From: Dysgonomonas sp. PH5-45
Lineage (GTDB): Bacteria > Bacteroidota > Bacteroidia > Bacteroidales > Dysgonomonadaceae
Reading direction: 5' to 3'
Assembly: GCF_029893235.1 (NCBI RefSeq)
Contig: NZ_JARXWE010000027.1
Coordinates: 1-32,144, forward strand
DNA: 32,144 nt
The translations under genes were made by a program, and so were the position numbers. Below, piece by piece: positions 16,877 through 25,511 of the stretch (its first letter is position 1; the number at the start of each line of letters is the position of its first letter). The notes under the pieces were generated by a model. That model ran no database searches. It saw only the letters and a program-made list of their open reading frames with translations, and was not told where the DNA came from.

Positions 16877-17802
16877 TGATGAATAGCTTGAAGAAGATAT
16901 ATGTGGGAATGAGCGGTTGGATGCAATTGCTTTTTATCATTATATTCTCGTTTGTGGGGATAATGATTCTGAGTTTTGCATTAATACTTGTTTTCCTTGT
17001 CACAGGAATGCAAAGCCAAGGGTTGGAGGTTCTGACAGCATCGGCCGATTTTATCAGGATTAACCTGTCGCTCCAGTCGCCTCTCTTGTTCCTATTGCCG
17101 GCTTGTTTGTGGGCATATTTCTTTAACGAAAAAGGGATAGAGGCACTGAAAATAAATAAAACACCCGACCTCCGGTTCCTTTTATTGGGGTTGGCGCTGA
17201 TTATAGTAATTCAACCCATAATAAGTTTTACGGGCTATTATAACGATCAGTTGGTTCTGCCCGAATCCTTATCGTGGCTGGAAGAGAAGATGCGAGCCTC
17301 GGAAGACCGGGCTGCCGCGCTGTTCGATACACTTTTGGCCGGAAAAACGATTACCGATTTAGTATTGAACCTGCTTCTTGTGGCTGTTATGGCAGGCATT
17401 TGTGAGGAATTTTTGTTCCGGGGAGCCATACAGCAGATATTTGGCAAAATCACCCGTAATCCTCATCTGGCTGTTTGGATTACGGCCATAATATTCAGTG
17501 CTATACATATGCAATTCTACGGATTTGTTCCCCGTGTTATTTTGGGGGCTGCCTTGGGATATTTGTTTGTATGGTCGGGCAATTTGTGGATACCCATCAT
17601 TATACATACTGTAAATAACGCATTCAGTGTTATTGCTTGTTGGGCCGAAAGTCCGGACGAGAATTATAGCAAATCGATAGAACAAATCGGTGTTGGCGAC
17701 ACATGGTGGATGACCCTTGTCAGTGCCTTGCTGACAGGTATCGTTGTCTTCTATCTGGTGAAGATATATAATAAAAGAAGAATTATTGAAGGTGAAATTT
17801 AG
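16876..17802 (+). CDS. CPBP family intramembrane glutamic protease
   Basis: A 308-residue polytopic membrane protein of the CPBP (Abi, Rce1-like) family, with about eight hydrophobic segments. The conserved CPBP motifs are present: EEFLFRG with Glu177-Glu178 and Arg182, then IHMQFYG with His211, and a C-terminal IHTVNNAF motif with His244 and Asn248. Members cleave or process prenylated or membrane-embedded peptides, and some give bacteriocin immunity; here the substrate is unknown. The gene starts at ATG 16876 sharing one base with the DUF1460 stop (TGATGATG), so a further start at 16879 is also possible. The pairing with a cell-wall amidase-like protein suggests an envelope role (inference). 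Confidence 0.9.
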   Translation: MMNSLKKIYVGMSGWMQLLFIIIFSFVGIMILSFALILVFLVTGMQSQGLEVLTASADFIRINLSLQSPLLFLLPACLWAYFFNEKGIEALKINKTPDLRFLLLGLALIIVIQPIISFTGYYNDQLVLPESLSWLEEKMRASEDRAAALFDTLLAGKTITDLVLNLLLVAVMAGICEEFLFRGAIQQIFGKITRNPHLAVWITAIIFSAIHMQFYGFVPRVILGAALGYLFVWSGNLWIPIIIHTVNNAFSVIACWAESPDENYSKSIEQIGVGDTWWMTLVSALLTGIVVFYLVKIYNKRRIIEGEI

Positions 17803-17815
17803 ACTCTAAGATTAT

Positions 17816-19225
17816 ATGGCTCTTGTGCAAAAAAAAGGATACGGTTTTTTGATTAATTGGCTCATCATGCTGAGCGATTTAATACTCATAAACTCGTTTT
17901 TCATTGCTTTTCATAAGCTTTCCGGCGGTTTCCTTCTTAACTACGTGGAGTTGGAACCATACAAAGCAGGAGAAGTTCTTCTTCTGATAAATTTGGCGTA
18001 TTTCATCGCTGTGAATATTATCCCCAATAATCTGGCTAAGAATATCGTTTTCTTCGATAAGGTAGTGCAGCGTTCGTTGTCGTTTTCGATACTCTATATC
18101 GTTATCTTTACGGTAGGGGTATATTTGTTGAATGTAACGGAAATCACGTTGCTGAAATGGGTTGGCTGCTTGCTTCTCTTTGTGGGGGTATATACATTGT
18201 TTCAGATACTATTGCGTATATTGCTGAAACTGTACAGAGAGAAAGGGCATAACTATAAGTATGTGATAATTGTGGGAGGTGGTCTGAATGGAATGAATGT
18301 CTATTACGACCTTTCGTCGAGCACTTATGGATATAAGGTACTGGGTTTTTTTGACGATAATAAATCGTTGGAAAACGCTTTGCCCAATTATCTGGGTACA
18401 ACTGCCCAAGTTGAGAAGTTTTGCAACGAAAATCAAGTAGACGAAATATTTTGTACACTGCCCGGCAATCAGGAAGCTAAGATTCTGAAATTGATCAATT
18501 TCTCGGAACGAAACATGATCCGCTTCTACCTCGTTCCCGAGTTTTATAAATATATCAAACGCAAGCTTGTGCTGAACTTCTTGCAGGCTACGCCAGTAGT
18601 GGGCATTCGTCCGGAGCCTTTACAATCTCTATCGAATAGGGTGCTGAAAAGGGCTTTCGATATTGTTTTTTCCATATGCGTATTACTCACCGTTTTCCCT
18701 TTAGTATATATTATTTGTGGATTGCTGATAAAATTAGAATCACCCGGGCCAATATTGTTTACGCAAAAAAGAACAGGTCTGCATGGAAAAATATTTACCT
18801 GCTACAAGTTCCGGTCGATGCGCATGAATAAAGATGCCGACACGCTGACAACTGTTAAGACAGACCCCCGCGTTACAAAAATAGGCTCGTTTATCCGCCG
18901 GACAAGCTTAGATGAAATTCCCCAGTTTATAAACGTTTTGTTGGGCGATATGTCGGTTGTAGGGCCACGTCCGCACATGGTGAAGCAAACCGAAATTTAT
19001 AATAAACTGATAGATAAGTTTATGATTCGCCACCTGATTAAACCCGGCCTGACAGGTTGGGCACAGATATCGGGTTATAGGGGCGAGATAAAGACCATAG
19101 ACCAAATGGAAGGACGTTTCAAATGCGATGTTTGGTACATTGAAAACTGGTCTTTTGTTCTCGACATAAAAATCATTTTCGTTACAGTCTTCAAAACCAT
19201 TGCGGGCGATAAGAATGCCTATTAA
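17816..19225 (+). CDS. Undecaprenyl-phosphate sugar-1-phosphate transferase (WcaJ/polyprenyl glycosylphosphotransferase type)
   Basis: The enzyme moves a sugar phosphate, probably glucose-1-phosphate, from a nucleotide sugar to undecaprenyl phosphate to begin a surface polysaccharide repeat unit. The 469-residue protein has four N-terminal membrane helices (about 10-140), a CoA-binding/Rossmann-like domain (YVIIVGGGLNGMNVYYDL to LGFFDD, near 143-185) and a C-terminal bacterial sugar transferase domain beginning KRAFDIVFSICVLLT. That domain carries CYKFRSMR, TKIGSFIRRTSLDEIPQ, NVLLGDMSVVGPRPH and LTGWAQISGYRGE. It lies 13 bases after the CPBP gene. Its stop codon overlaps that of convergent mltG. 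No other polysaccharide genes adjoin it, so its glycan is unknown. Confidence 0.93.
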   Translation: MALVQKKGYGFLINWLIMLSDLILINSFFIAFHKLSGGFLLNYVELEPYKAGEVLLLINLAYFIAVNIIPNNLAKNIVFFDKVVQRSLSFSILYIVIFTVGVYLLNVTEITLLKWVGCLLLFVGVYTLFQILLRILLKLYREKGHNYKYVIIVGGGLNGMNVYYDLSSSTYGYKVLGFFDDNKSLENALPNYLGTTAQVEKFCNENQVDEIFCTLPGNQEAKILKLINFSERNMIRFYLVPEFYKYIKRKLVLNFLQATPVVGIRPEPLQSLSNRVLKRAFDIVFSICVLLTVFPLVYIICGLLIKLESPGPILFTQKRTGLHGKIFTCYKFRSMRMNKDADTLTTVKTDPRVTKIGSFIRRTSLDEIPQFINVLLGDMSVVGPRPHMVKQTEIYNKLIDKFMIRHLIKPGLTGWAQISGYRGEIKTIDQMEGRFKCDVWYIENWSFVLDIKIIFVTVFKTIAGDKNAY

Positions 19226-20253
19226 CGAATATTACGGGCATTTAGTGCTTTTTGATACAAGGTTGCGTTCCTGTTATGTTGGGCATATGTGGTAGCAAAA
19301 TTATGCCTACCCGAAAAATCTTCCTTGGCACACATAAACAAAAAATCGTGTTGAGCCGGATTAAGAACTGCATCCAAAGCCGCAACAGAAGGTATGCGAA
19401 TAGGTCCGGGAGGTAATCCTGCGTTCCGGTATGTATTGTAAGGGGAGTCTATCTCCAGATGTTTGAGCAAAATTCTGCGAAGGGAAAAATCGCCTACGGC
19501 AAACTTAACCGTTGGGTCGGCTTGCAGCAATTGTCCTCTTTCCAGCCTGTTCAGATAAAGGCGTGCCACCATCGGGTATTCATCCCTGTAAGTGCATTCT
19601 TCTTCTACAATAGATGCAAGAGCCGATACCTGGATAGAAGTCAACCCCAAGCTATTAGCTTTATCCATCCGCTTTCCTTCCCAAAACCGGCTATATTCTG
19701 TTGCCATCCGGTCTAAAAACTTATTCAGGGAGAGATTCCAATAAACCTCGTAAGTATCAGGAATAAACATCCCTGCAATTGTTTGGGGCGTGAACCCCAG
19801 TTTGGAGCAAACAGCCGAATCGTTGAACGCGGTCAGGATATCCGTTTCGGACAAATCGAGTTGTTCTGATATCCGTTCAGCCAGTTCTTCTTTTGTGCGG
19901 ATATTATTAAATGTGAAGCGTATCGCGCTTTGGTTTCCGTTTCTGATATTACGAACCAACTCCCAAACCTTCATGTTTGGCTCTACGGCATAACGTCCCG
20001 ATTTCAGGCTGCTTTTCAGCTTCAATATATCGGCAACATAATCAAAACTTTTGCGGTCGGAAATATGGGCGGTTGTGTCTAATTGAATCAATACATCGGA
20101 GTAGTTCTTGTTTTTATCAATATAAATATATACGGTTTTATCGATGTTGAATGTTGTAAAAAATATTTTTCCGGCAAATATTCCTGATATAGTTAATATG
20201 AGAATAAAAACAAGTAATGTGATTGCTAAAGTTTTATGTTTTTTCAGATTCAT
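19222..20253 (-). CDS. mltG: Endolytic transglycosylase MltG (YceG-like)
   Basis: MltG is an inner-membrane endolytic murein transglycosylase that cuts nascent glycan strands and so limits their length. The 343-residue protein has one N-terminal transmembrane helix (about 8-30), a LysM-like segment and the YceG catalytic domain. The active-site motif ASIVEEEC places Glu217 as the likely catalytic glutamate, followed by MVARLYLNRLERG and LQADPTVKFA, then YNTYRNAGLPPGPIRIPS and LNPAQHDFLFMCA, all typical of the family. The gene converges on the sugar transferase and the two stop codons overlap in TTAA. A -7 promoter box lies 35-42 bases upstream. Confidence 0.95.
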   Translation of the reverse strand: MNLKKHKTLAITLLVFILILTISGIFAGKIFFTTFNIDKTVYIYIDKNKNYSDVLIQLDTTAHISDRKSFDYVADILKLKSSLKSGRYAVEPNMKVWELVRNIRNGNQSAIRFTFNNIRTKEELAERISEQLDLSETDILTAFNDSAVCSKLGFTPQTIAGMFIPDTYEVYWNLSLNKFLDRMATEYSRFWEGKRMDKANSLGLTSIQVSALASIVEEECTYRDEYPMVARLYLNRLERGQLLQADPTVKFAVGDFSLRRILLKHLEIDSPYNTYRNAGLPPGPIRIPSVAALDAVLNPAQHDFLFMCAKEDFSGRHNFATTYAQHNRNATLYQKALNARNIR

Positions 20254-20287
20254 TTATCTACGCATCAAAAAGGATGAAACAATGAAG

Positions 20288-20295
20288 CAAATTTA
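20288..20295 (-). promoter_or_regulatory. Promoter -7 box for mltG
   Basis: On the minus strand the sequence reads TAAATTTG, an exact TAnnTTTG match, giving a leader of about 28 bases. The expected -33 position (around 20315) holds only an A/T run, so only the -7 element supports this. Confidence 0.45.
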
Positions 20296-20327
20296 AGAAT
20301 ATAACAGCGAAAAAAAAGAAAAATGCC

Positions 20328-20358
20328 TTGATAAATCAAAACATTCAGTATATATTTG
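20328..20358 (+). promoter_or_regulatory. Bacteroidota-type promoter of tRNA-Ser
   Basis: TTG at 20328-20330 and TATATTTG at 20351-20358 are 20 bases apart, fitting the -33/-7 consensus spacing. The predicted start lies near 20364, about 30 bases before the mature tRNA. Confidence 0.7.
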
Positions 20359-20392
20359 CACTCGCTATTTGAAGATTAGCACCCTTTTCAGA

Positions 20393-20479
20393 GGAAGTGT
20401 GGGTGAGTGGCTGAAACCACCAGTTTGCTAAACTGACGTACGGGTAACTGTACCGGGGGTTCGAATCCCCCCGCTTCCG
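20393..20479 (+). tRNA. tRNA-Ser (anticodon GCT)
   Basis: This is an 87-base class II tRNA reading AGC/AGU serine codons. The acceptor arm GGAAGTG pairs with CGCTTCC (one G-U pair), the D arm contains GTGGCTGAAACCAC, and the anticodon arm is CAGTTTGCTAAACTG with GCT in the loop. A long variable arm (around ACGTACGGGTAACTGTACC) identifies the serine type, and the T arm is GGGGG-TTCGAAT-CCCCC. The discriminator base is G at 20479. The 3' CCA is not encoded and must be added after transcription. A good promoter lies upstream and a strong terminator 25 bases downstream. Confidence 0.97.
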
Positions 20480-20503
20480 CTTTTTATCAGAAATTTACAC
20501 AGC

Positions 20504-20534
20504 AAAGCAACCTTCGGGTTGCTTTTTTCTTTTA
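20504..20534 (+). terminator. Rho-independent terminator of tRNA-Ser, directly before the acyltransferase gene
   Basis: AAAGCAACC and GGTTGCTTT form a perfect 9-base-pair stem with a stable TTCG loop, followed by TTTCTTTT. It stands 25 bases after the tRNA, and its U-tract ends about 9 bases before the acyltransferase start codon at 20543. Confidence 0.9.
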
Positions 20535-20542
20535 AGCACAGT

Positions 20543-22384
20543 ATGAAATATCGTTCCGATATACAAGGCTTGAGGGCGATAGCCGTTCTGTCGGTCTTTT
20601 TGTTCCACCTCAACAAAGATATAATGCCCGGAGGATTTATTGGGGTAGATATATTTTTTGTCATTTCAGGTTTTCTGATATCATCTATAATATTTACACA
20701 GAAAGAAAAGAAGATTTTTTCTTTCAAAGAATTTTATGTAAGCCGTATAAAACGCATTGTGCCGGCATACTACATAATGATTCTTGTTTCTATGACAGCG
20801 GTGAGTATGGTATATCTGTATTCCGATATTTATCCTTTCCGTAAATCAGCAGCCACCGCCGTGCTTTTTGTAAGTAACACGTATTTTTCTACGCTGGATA
20901 CTTATTTTGGAGCCACATCGGCCGAGAATCCCCTCTTACATACATGGACCTTAGCCATCGAGATGCAATTCTATCTGCTGCTGCCTTTGGCTATAATATT
21001 CTTCTCGAAAAAAAATATCAGAATCATAACAATCGGAGCAATAGTCGTATTGACAGCTTATTGCCAGTACAATTTGCTGGCAGGAGGCCGGCAAGACCAA
21101 ATGTATTACTCTCTCTTGGCAAGGATACCGGAATTTTTGCTGGGTGTTTCTATCAACCTTTTGAGTCCTAAGCTGAAACAGTACTTCGGCGGGAATAATG
21201 TTGTTTCTGTTGTGGGGTTAGTGCTAATTGCGGGCAGTTTGTTTTTTATTAATGAACAAACTTTGTTTCCGGGATTGGTGGCACTGATTCCATGCTTGGG
21301 TGCTTGTTTTCTGCTCTTGTCGGAAGGCAGTGTGGTTAATAAAGTACTCTCACAGAACAAATTGGTTTATATCGGCGAAATATCGTATTCTCTCTATCTT
21401 TGGCACTGGCCTGTATTTGCTGTGCTGCGTTATTACAACAACGATTATTATTTTAGCCCGTTGAATGCCTTGGCGGCATGTGCTTTGGTTGTTATCCTCT
21501 CAATAGTGTCGTATCAGTTCTTCGAGAAACCAATAAGAAAAGCGACGAAAAAAAAGCTTCTGCTTATATTAGCTTCTATGGGATGCTTATTAATCTTTAC
21601 AGGATTCGCAATGACAAGCATAGGCACTTGGAAGCAATACCCATTCAGGTATAGCGAACCTTTGGGGTTAGGACTTGAAACGCATGCCGAAAACATGAAT
21701 AATACGAACAAACTAAATCTATTGGGCAATGTGTGTGCAAAAGATACTATACTGTTGATTGGCGATAGTCACGGGCTTGTTTATAAAGTGTATTTCGATG
21801 AGTTGGGCAAGCAAAATGATTTTGCCTTACAAAGCATAACCAATAATGTTTATCCCCCTATTCCGGGAATCGACAAGTCCGATTTTGAGAATACAAAAAC
21901 TTATACTCAATACCGGCATCTGGCCGCAATAGTTGAAGATAACGTAACCGCAAAGAAAGTAATCTTGTTTTGCATGTCTTGGAAAAACGCAGATAGGTTT
22001 ACCGGTTTACCCCAATTGATAGATGATTTCATAAAACGATTGCCTGCTGACCAAAACGTAATTTTTTTGGAAGATTATCCTGTTTCCGAAATCAATCCGT
22101 TACGCGAGTACAGAGATTTAGTAAAGGATGCCACCAAAGATTATAGATTTCGGCTGAAAACTTACAGTATTCCTCAAAATGTTATGGATGTATTGAACAG
22201 ATACCATAATGCGCATGTACTGAATGTAAACGATAATGGTTTTTATAAAGACGCGCCTTTCTATAACGATACGCTCATGTATTACGACAGGAATCACCTG
22301 AATAGATATGCCGCCGAAAATTTGGCTAAACTGACAGGAAGCCGTACAAATCAGTTCATCAGTAAATATTTCGATACGAATTAG
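20543..22384 (+). CDS. OafA/YrhL-type acyltransferase with C-terminal SGNH domain
   Basis: A 613-residue membrane protein that probably O-acetylates a surface polysaccharide or the cell wall. The N-terminal half is an acyltransferase-3 domain with about 10-11 membrane helices, beginning RSDIQGLRAIAVLSVFLFH (His22 in the typical R-x10-H setting) and then FIGVDIFFVISGFLI. The Glu in HTWTLAIEMQFYLLLP and the YSLYLWHWPVF segment are also typical. After about residue 360 a soluble SGNH/GDSL-like domain follows with GDSH (Ser409) and DRNHLNRY (Asp582, His585), completing a Ser-His-Asp arrangement. ATG 20543 is used because the earlier TTG lies within the tRNA terminator. No promoter is evident between terminator and start, so transcription may come from read-through. 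The donor and acceptor are unknown. Confidence 0.92.
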   Translation: MKYRSDIQGLRAIAVLSVFLFHLNKDIMPGGFIGVDIFFVISGFLISSIIFTQKEKKIFSFKEFYVSRIKRIVPAYYIMILVSMTAVSMVYLYSDIYPFRKSAATAVLFVSNTYFSTLDTYFGATSAENPLLHTWTLAIEMQFYLLLPLAIIFFSKKNIRIITIGAIVVLTAYCQYNLLAGGRQDQMYYSLLARIPEFLLGVSINLLSPKLKQYFGGNNVVSVVGLVLIAGSLFFINEQTLFPGLVALIPCLGACFLLLSEGSVVNKVLSQNKLVYIGEISYSLYLWHWPVFAVLRYYNNDYYFSPLNALAACALVVILSIVSYQFFEKPIRKATKKKLLLILASMGCLLIFTGFAMTSIGTWKQYPFRYSEPLGLGLETHAENMNNTNKLNLLGNVCAKDTILLIGDSHGLVYKVYFDELGKQNDFALQSITNNVYPPIPGIDKSDFENTKTYTQYRHLAAIVEDNVTAKKVILFCMSWKNADRFTGLPQLIDDFIKRLPADQNVIFLEDYPVSEINPLREYRDLVKDATKDYRFRLKTYSIPQNVMDVLNRYHNAHVLNVNDNGFYKDAPFYNDTLMYYDRNHLNRYAAENLAKLTGSRTNQFISKYFDTN

Positions 22385-22405
22385 GCGGCATGCGTTTACG
22401 GCATA

Positions 22406-22576
22406 CTATCTAAAGAAAGAATAAACCCATTGTGTAAACGAAGTAGGGTCTTGTATTATATTAAATATCCCTATCACAACCAAGACGGTGGGAACGAGTA
22501 TGAGGAGGCCGGTCAGTCTTCGGCGGAAATTTTCCTGTGTCTGGTCATTTTGTTTTTTCGGAAGCTTTTGCGACAT
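22406..22576 (-). CDS. Small single-pass membrane protein (56 residues)
   Basis: ATG at 22576 (minus strand) opens a 56-codon frame that ends at TAG 22406-22408. The product has a charged N-terminus (MSQKLPKKQNDQTQENFRRR), one hydrophobic segment (LTGLLILVPTVLVVIGIF, residues 21-38) and an amphipathic end with QDPTSFTQWVYSFFR. Basic residues before the helix predict the N-terminus in the cytoplasm. This composition is much more protein-like than the plus-strand open frame across the same bases (22430-22690), whose product is a jumble with many Tyr, Asn and Cys. I do not recognise the family. It occupies the gap between the acyltransferase and gltX and converges on the acyltransferase. No promoter box is clear upstream. 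Confidence 0.7.
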   Translation of the reverse strand: MSQKLPKKQNDQTQENFRRRLTGLLILVPTVLVVIGIFNIIQDPTSFTQWVYSFFR

Positions 22577-22650
22577 TACTATAACAATCTGATTTATAAT
22601 GGCTATATCAATATAGGCCGATTCTGGAATGCCAAGTTAATATTTTTTTC

Positions 22651-22658
22651 TAATTTTG
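22651..22658 (+). promoter_or_regulatory. Promoter -7 box for gltX
   Basis: TAATTTTG matches TAnnTTTG 40-47 bases before ATG 22698, giving a leader of about 33 bases. No TTTG is seen at -33. Confidence 0.5.
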
Positions 22659-22697
22659 TGAACATTTTTATTTCCAAAATCAAAACATAAGAAAAGT

Positions 22698-24215
22698 ATG
22701 TCTCGTAAAGTCAGAGTTCGCTTTGCTCCCAGCCCAACAGGCCCACTGCATATTGGAGGAGTAAGAACCGCACTATATAATTACTTGTTTGCAAAACAAC
22801 ATGCAGGCGATTTTATTCTCCGTATAGAAGATACCGATTCGCAACGCTTTGTTCCCGGTGCCGAAGATTATATAGTTGAGGCGCTAACATGGTTAGAGCT
22901 TCAGTTTGACGAAGGTCCGAATGTGGGAGGTGGCTATGGTCCATACCGCCAATCGGAACGCAAAGGGATTTATCGTCAGTATGTAGACCAACTGCTTGCC
23001 GATGGACGGGCATATATAGCATTTGATACACCAACGGAACTGGAGCAAAAAAGAAACGAGATAAAAAACTTTCAGTACGATGCTTCTACACGTACTTTGA
23101 TGCGCAATTCGTTAACTCTGCCTGAGCAGGAAGTTAAAGCTTTAATAGAAAGTGGAGAGCAGTACGTTGTCCGTTTCAGGATAGAACCCAACGAAGATGT
23201 TGTGGTGAACGACATGATTCGTGGCGAGGTAGTCATTAATTCATCGGTTCTGGATGATAAGGTACTTTATAAATCGGCCGACAACTTGCCGACCTATCAT
23301 CTTGCCAATATTGTTGACGACCATCTGATGGAAATAACTCATGTGATTCGTGGTGAAGAATGGTTACCATCGGCTCCTTTACATGTTTTACTATACCGTG
23401 CATTTGGTTGGACTGATACCATGCCCCGCTTTGCCCATTTGCCTTTATTGCTTAAACCGGAGGGTAACGGAAAACTGAGCAAGCGCGATGGCGACCGTCT
23501 TGGTTTCCCTGTTTTTCCGCTCGAATGGAAAGATCCTAAAACGGGTGAAGTTTCGTCGGGATACCGTGAAAGCGGATATCTGCCCGAAGCGGTTATAAAC
23601 TTCCTTGCTTTGCTTGGATGGAATCCGGGCGATGACGAGGAAATTCTTTCATTGAGTCGTCTGATTGAGTTATTCTCGCTCGAAAAATGTAGCAAAAGCG
23701 GTGCTAAGTTCGATTACGAAAAAGCAAAATGGTTCAATCATCAATATATTCAGTTAAAATCGAATTCTGAAATTGCGTCCCTTTTCATGGACGACCTTGC
23801 ACAGCGCGGATTCACACCCACAGTTAGTTATGTCCAAACTGTTGTAGGCTTGGTGAAAGAACGTGTGAGTTTTGTGCGTGAGCTATGGGATCAGTCATTT
23901 TTCTTTTTTCAGGCTCCCGATTCTTTCGACGAAAAAACTGTAAAAAAGCGTTGGAAGGAAGAATCGCCCGCACAGATGACCGAATTAGCCGTTGTGTTGG
24001 AGGATATAGATGACTTTTCGGCACACAATCAAGAAGAGGTTGTGAAAGCATGGATCGAAAAGAAAGAATACCATTTGGGTAATGTCATGAATGCCTTCCG
24101 TTTGGCCATTGTGGGCGAATCGAAAGGGCCTCACATGTTCGATATCACGGCCGCGATAGGCAAAGACGAAACCCTGCAACGATTAGATTACGCTATTAAC
24201 CATATCGGCAAATAA
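22698..24215 (+). CDS. gltX: Glutamyl-tRNA synthetase
   Basis: This is a class I aminoacyl-tRNA synthetase that charges tRNA-Glu with glutamate. At 505 residues it has the normal length. The HIGH-type motif is [15 protein letters not shown] (His18-Gly21), with the family's FAPSPTGP ahead of it. RIEDTD follows around 45, and the KMSKS-type motif is [14 protein letters not shown] (Lys259-Arg263). An anticodon-binding alpha-helical region forms the C-terminal third. The stop codon is followed after one base by the waaA start, so the two genes are very likely one transcript. No truncation or odd residue is visible. Confidence 0.97.
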   Translation: MSRKVRVRFAPSPTGPLHIGGVRTALYNYLFAKQHAGDFILRIEDTDSQRFVPGAEDYIVEALTWLELQFDEGPNVGGGYGPYRQSERKGIYRQYVDQLLADGRAYIAFDTPTELEQKRNEIKNFQYDASTRTLMRNSLTLPEQEVKALIESGEQYVVRFRIEPNEDVVVNDMIRGEVVINSSVLDDKVLYKSADNLPTYHLANIVDDHLMEITHVIRGEEWLPSAPLHVLLYRAFGWTDTMPRFAHLPLLLKPEGNGKLSKRDGDRLGFPVFPLEWKDPKTGEVSSGYRESGYLPEAVINFLALLGWNPGDDEEILSLSRLIELFSLEKCSKSGAKFDYEKAKWFNHQYIQLKSNSEIASLFMDDLAQRGFTPTVSYVQTVVGLVKERVSFVRELWDQSFFFFQAPDSFDEKTVKKRWKEESPAQMTELAVVLEDIDDFSAHNQEEVVKAWIEKKEYHLGNVMNAFRLAIVGESKGPHMFDITAAIGKDETLQRLDYAINHIGK

Positions 24216-24216
24216 T

Positions 24217-25458
24217 ATGGTATTATATAATCTGGCAATTTTTCTTTATTCCTGTGTGGTACGCCTGATAGCCCCTTTTCATAAAAAGGCAGGGTTGATG
24301 GTTGGAGGCCACAAGGAGGTTTTGGGCAAGTTGAGGCAAGAGATAGACCCTAATGCCCGTTACATCTGGCTGCATGCCGCATCGTTAGGCGAATTTGAGC
24401 AGGGAAGGCCAATAATAGAAAATATCAGACAGAACCATCCGCAATATAAGATACTGCTGACGTTTTTTTCTCCTTCGGGCTACGAAGTACGGAAAAACTA
24501 CGAATTGGCCGATGTTGTTTGCTATCTACCTTTCGACACACAGAAAAATGCCCGCCACTTTATCGACGCAGTACCAATAGCGAAAGCTATTTTCATAAAA
24601 TACGAATTTTGGTATAACTACATCAATTGCCTGCACCACAAAAATATTCCCATTTACATGGTTTCTGCTATATTCAGACCAACACAGTTGTTTTTCAAGT
24701 GGTACGGAAAGCCTCTTCGGGATATATTGAAAATGTACAGCGCGCTTTGCGTGCAAGACGAAAACTCGAAAGAACTTCTTGCCGGGATAGGTGTAAAAGA
24801 GAATGTTGTTGTTTGTGGCGATACACGCTTCGACCGGGTGCTGGACATAAACCGTGAAGCACGCGAGCTGCCCATTGTGGATGCGTTTACAAAAAACGGC
24901 GATGGTTCCAAATGGAAAACCTTGGTAGCCGGTAGTTCATGGCCAAAGGACGAAGATGTGTTTATTAAATACTTCAACAGTAATACCGATATAAAGCTGA
25001 TAATAGCTCCTCACGAAATACACGAGGCGCACCTTAAACAGATTGAGTCGCTGTTGCAACGGCCTTCTGTACGATATTCGCAAGCCACAGCGGGGAACAT
25101 TGCGGAATATGATTGTTTGATTATAGATTCTTTCGGGATGCTATCGTCGGTATATCGTTATGGCGAAGTTGCTTACGTAGGCGGAGGTTTTGGCGTTGGC
25201 ATACACAATGTTTTGGAGGCGGCTGTATATGGTATGCCTGTGGTTTTTGGCCCTAATTTCAAAAAATTTCGCGAAGCCCGCGAGTTGATCGAATGCGGTG
25301 GAGCTTATTGCATCCGCAATTTTAGCGAGTTTTCGGTATTGATGGACGAATTCCTTTCTTACCCCGAAGTACTGGCCAGTGCCAGAAAAGCCGCCGGCCA
25401 CTACGTTGCCCACAATGCCGGCGTTGTAGAAAAAATAATGCAGATAATAAAACTGTAA
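24217..25458 (+). CDS. waaA: 3-deoxy-D-manno-octulosonic acid (Kdo) transferase
   Basis: WaaA (KdtA) attaches Kdo to lipid IVA/lipid A in lipopolysaccharide core assembly, at the inner face of the cytoplasmic membrane. The 413-residue protein has a short N-terminal hydrophobic anchor (LYNLAIFLYSCVVRLIAPF), the N-domain motif WLHAASLGEFEQGRPI containing the conserved catalytic Glu of GT30 enzymes, ILLTFFSPSGYEV, and the C-domain motifs VVCGDTRFDRV, LVAGSSWPKDE, YVGGGFGVGIHNVLEAAVYG and VVFGPNFKKFREA. It lies one base after gltX. Its hairpin terminator overlaps the 3' end of the convergent small membrane protein gene. Confidence 0.95.
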   Translation: MVLYNLAIFLYSCVVRLIAPFHKKAGLMVGGHKEVLGKLRQEIDPNARYIWLHAASLGEFEQGRPIIENIRQNHPQYKILLTFFSPSGYEVRKNYELADVVCYLPFDTQKNARHFIDAVPIAKAIFIKYEFWYNYINCLHHKNIPIYMVSAIFRPTQLFFKWYGKPLRDILKMYSALCVQDENSKELLAGIGVKENVVVCGDTRFDRVLDINREARELPIVDAFTKNGDGSKWKTLVAGSSWPKDEDVFIKYFNSNTDIKLIIAPHEIHEAHLKQIESLLQRPSVRYSQATAGNIAEYDCLIIDSFGMLSSVYRYGEVAYVGGGFGVGIHNVLEAAVYGMPVVFGPNFKKFREARELIECGGAYCIRNFSEFSVLMDEFLSYPEVLASARKAAGHYVAHNAGVVEKIMQIIKL

Positions 25459-25477
25459 ATACTTATTATTTAGACAA

Positions 25478-25511
25478 ATAAGAGAAATAGTGCGTTCATT
25501 TCTCTTTTTGG
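25478..25511 (+). terminator. Terminator after waaA, overlapping the 3' end of a convergent gene
   Basis: AAGAGAAAT and ATTTCTCTT form a 9-base-pair stem around AGTGCGTTC, followed by TTTTTGG. The right arm contains the last codons of the minus-strand 81-residue gene. On the minus strand the stem is followed by TATTTGTCTAAA, so it may also stop that gene. Confidence 0.65.

Noticed and set aside
22430-22690. 86-codon plus-strand frame before gltX
   Set aside because: Composition is unlike a protein (many Tyr, Asn and Cys, no domain), it overlaps the gltX -7 box, and the minus strand over the same bases gives a much better small membrane protein.
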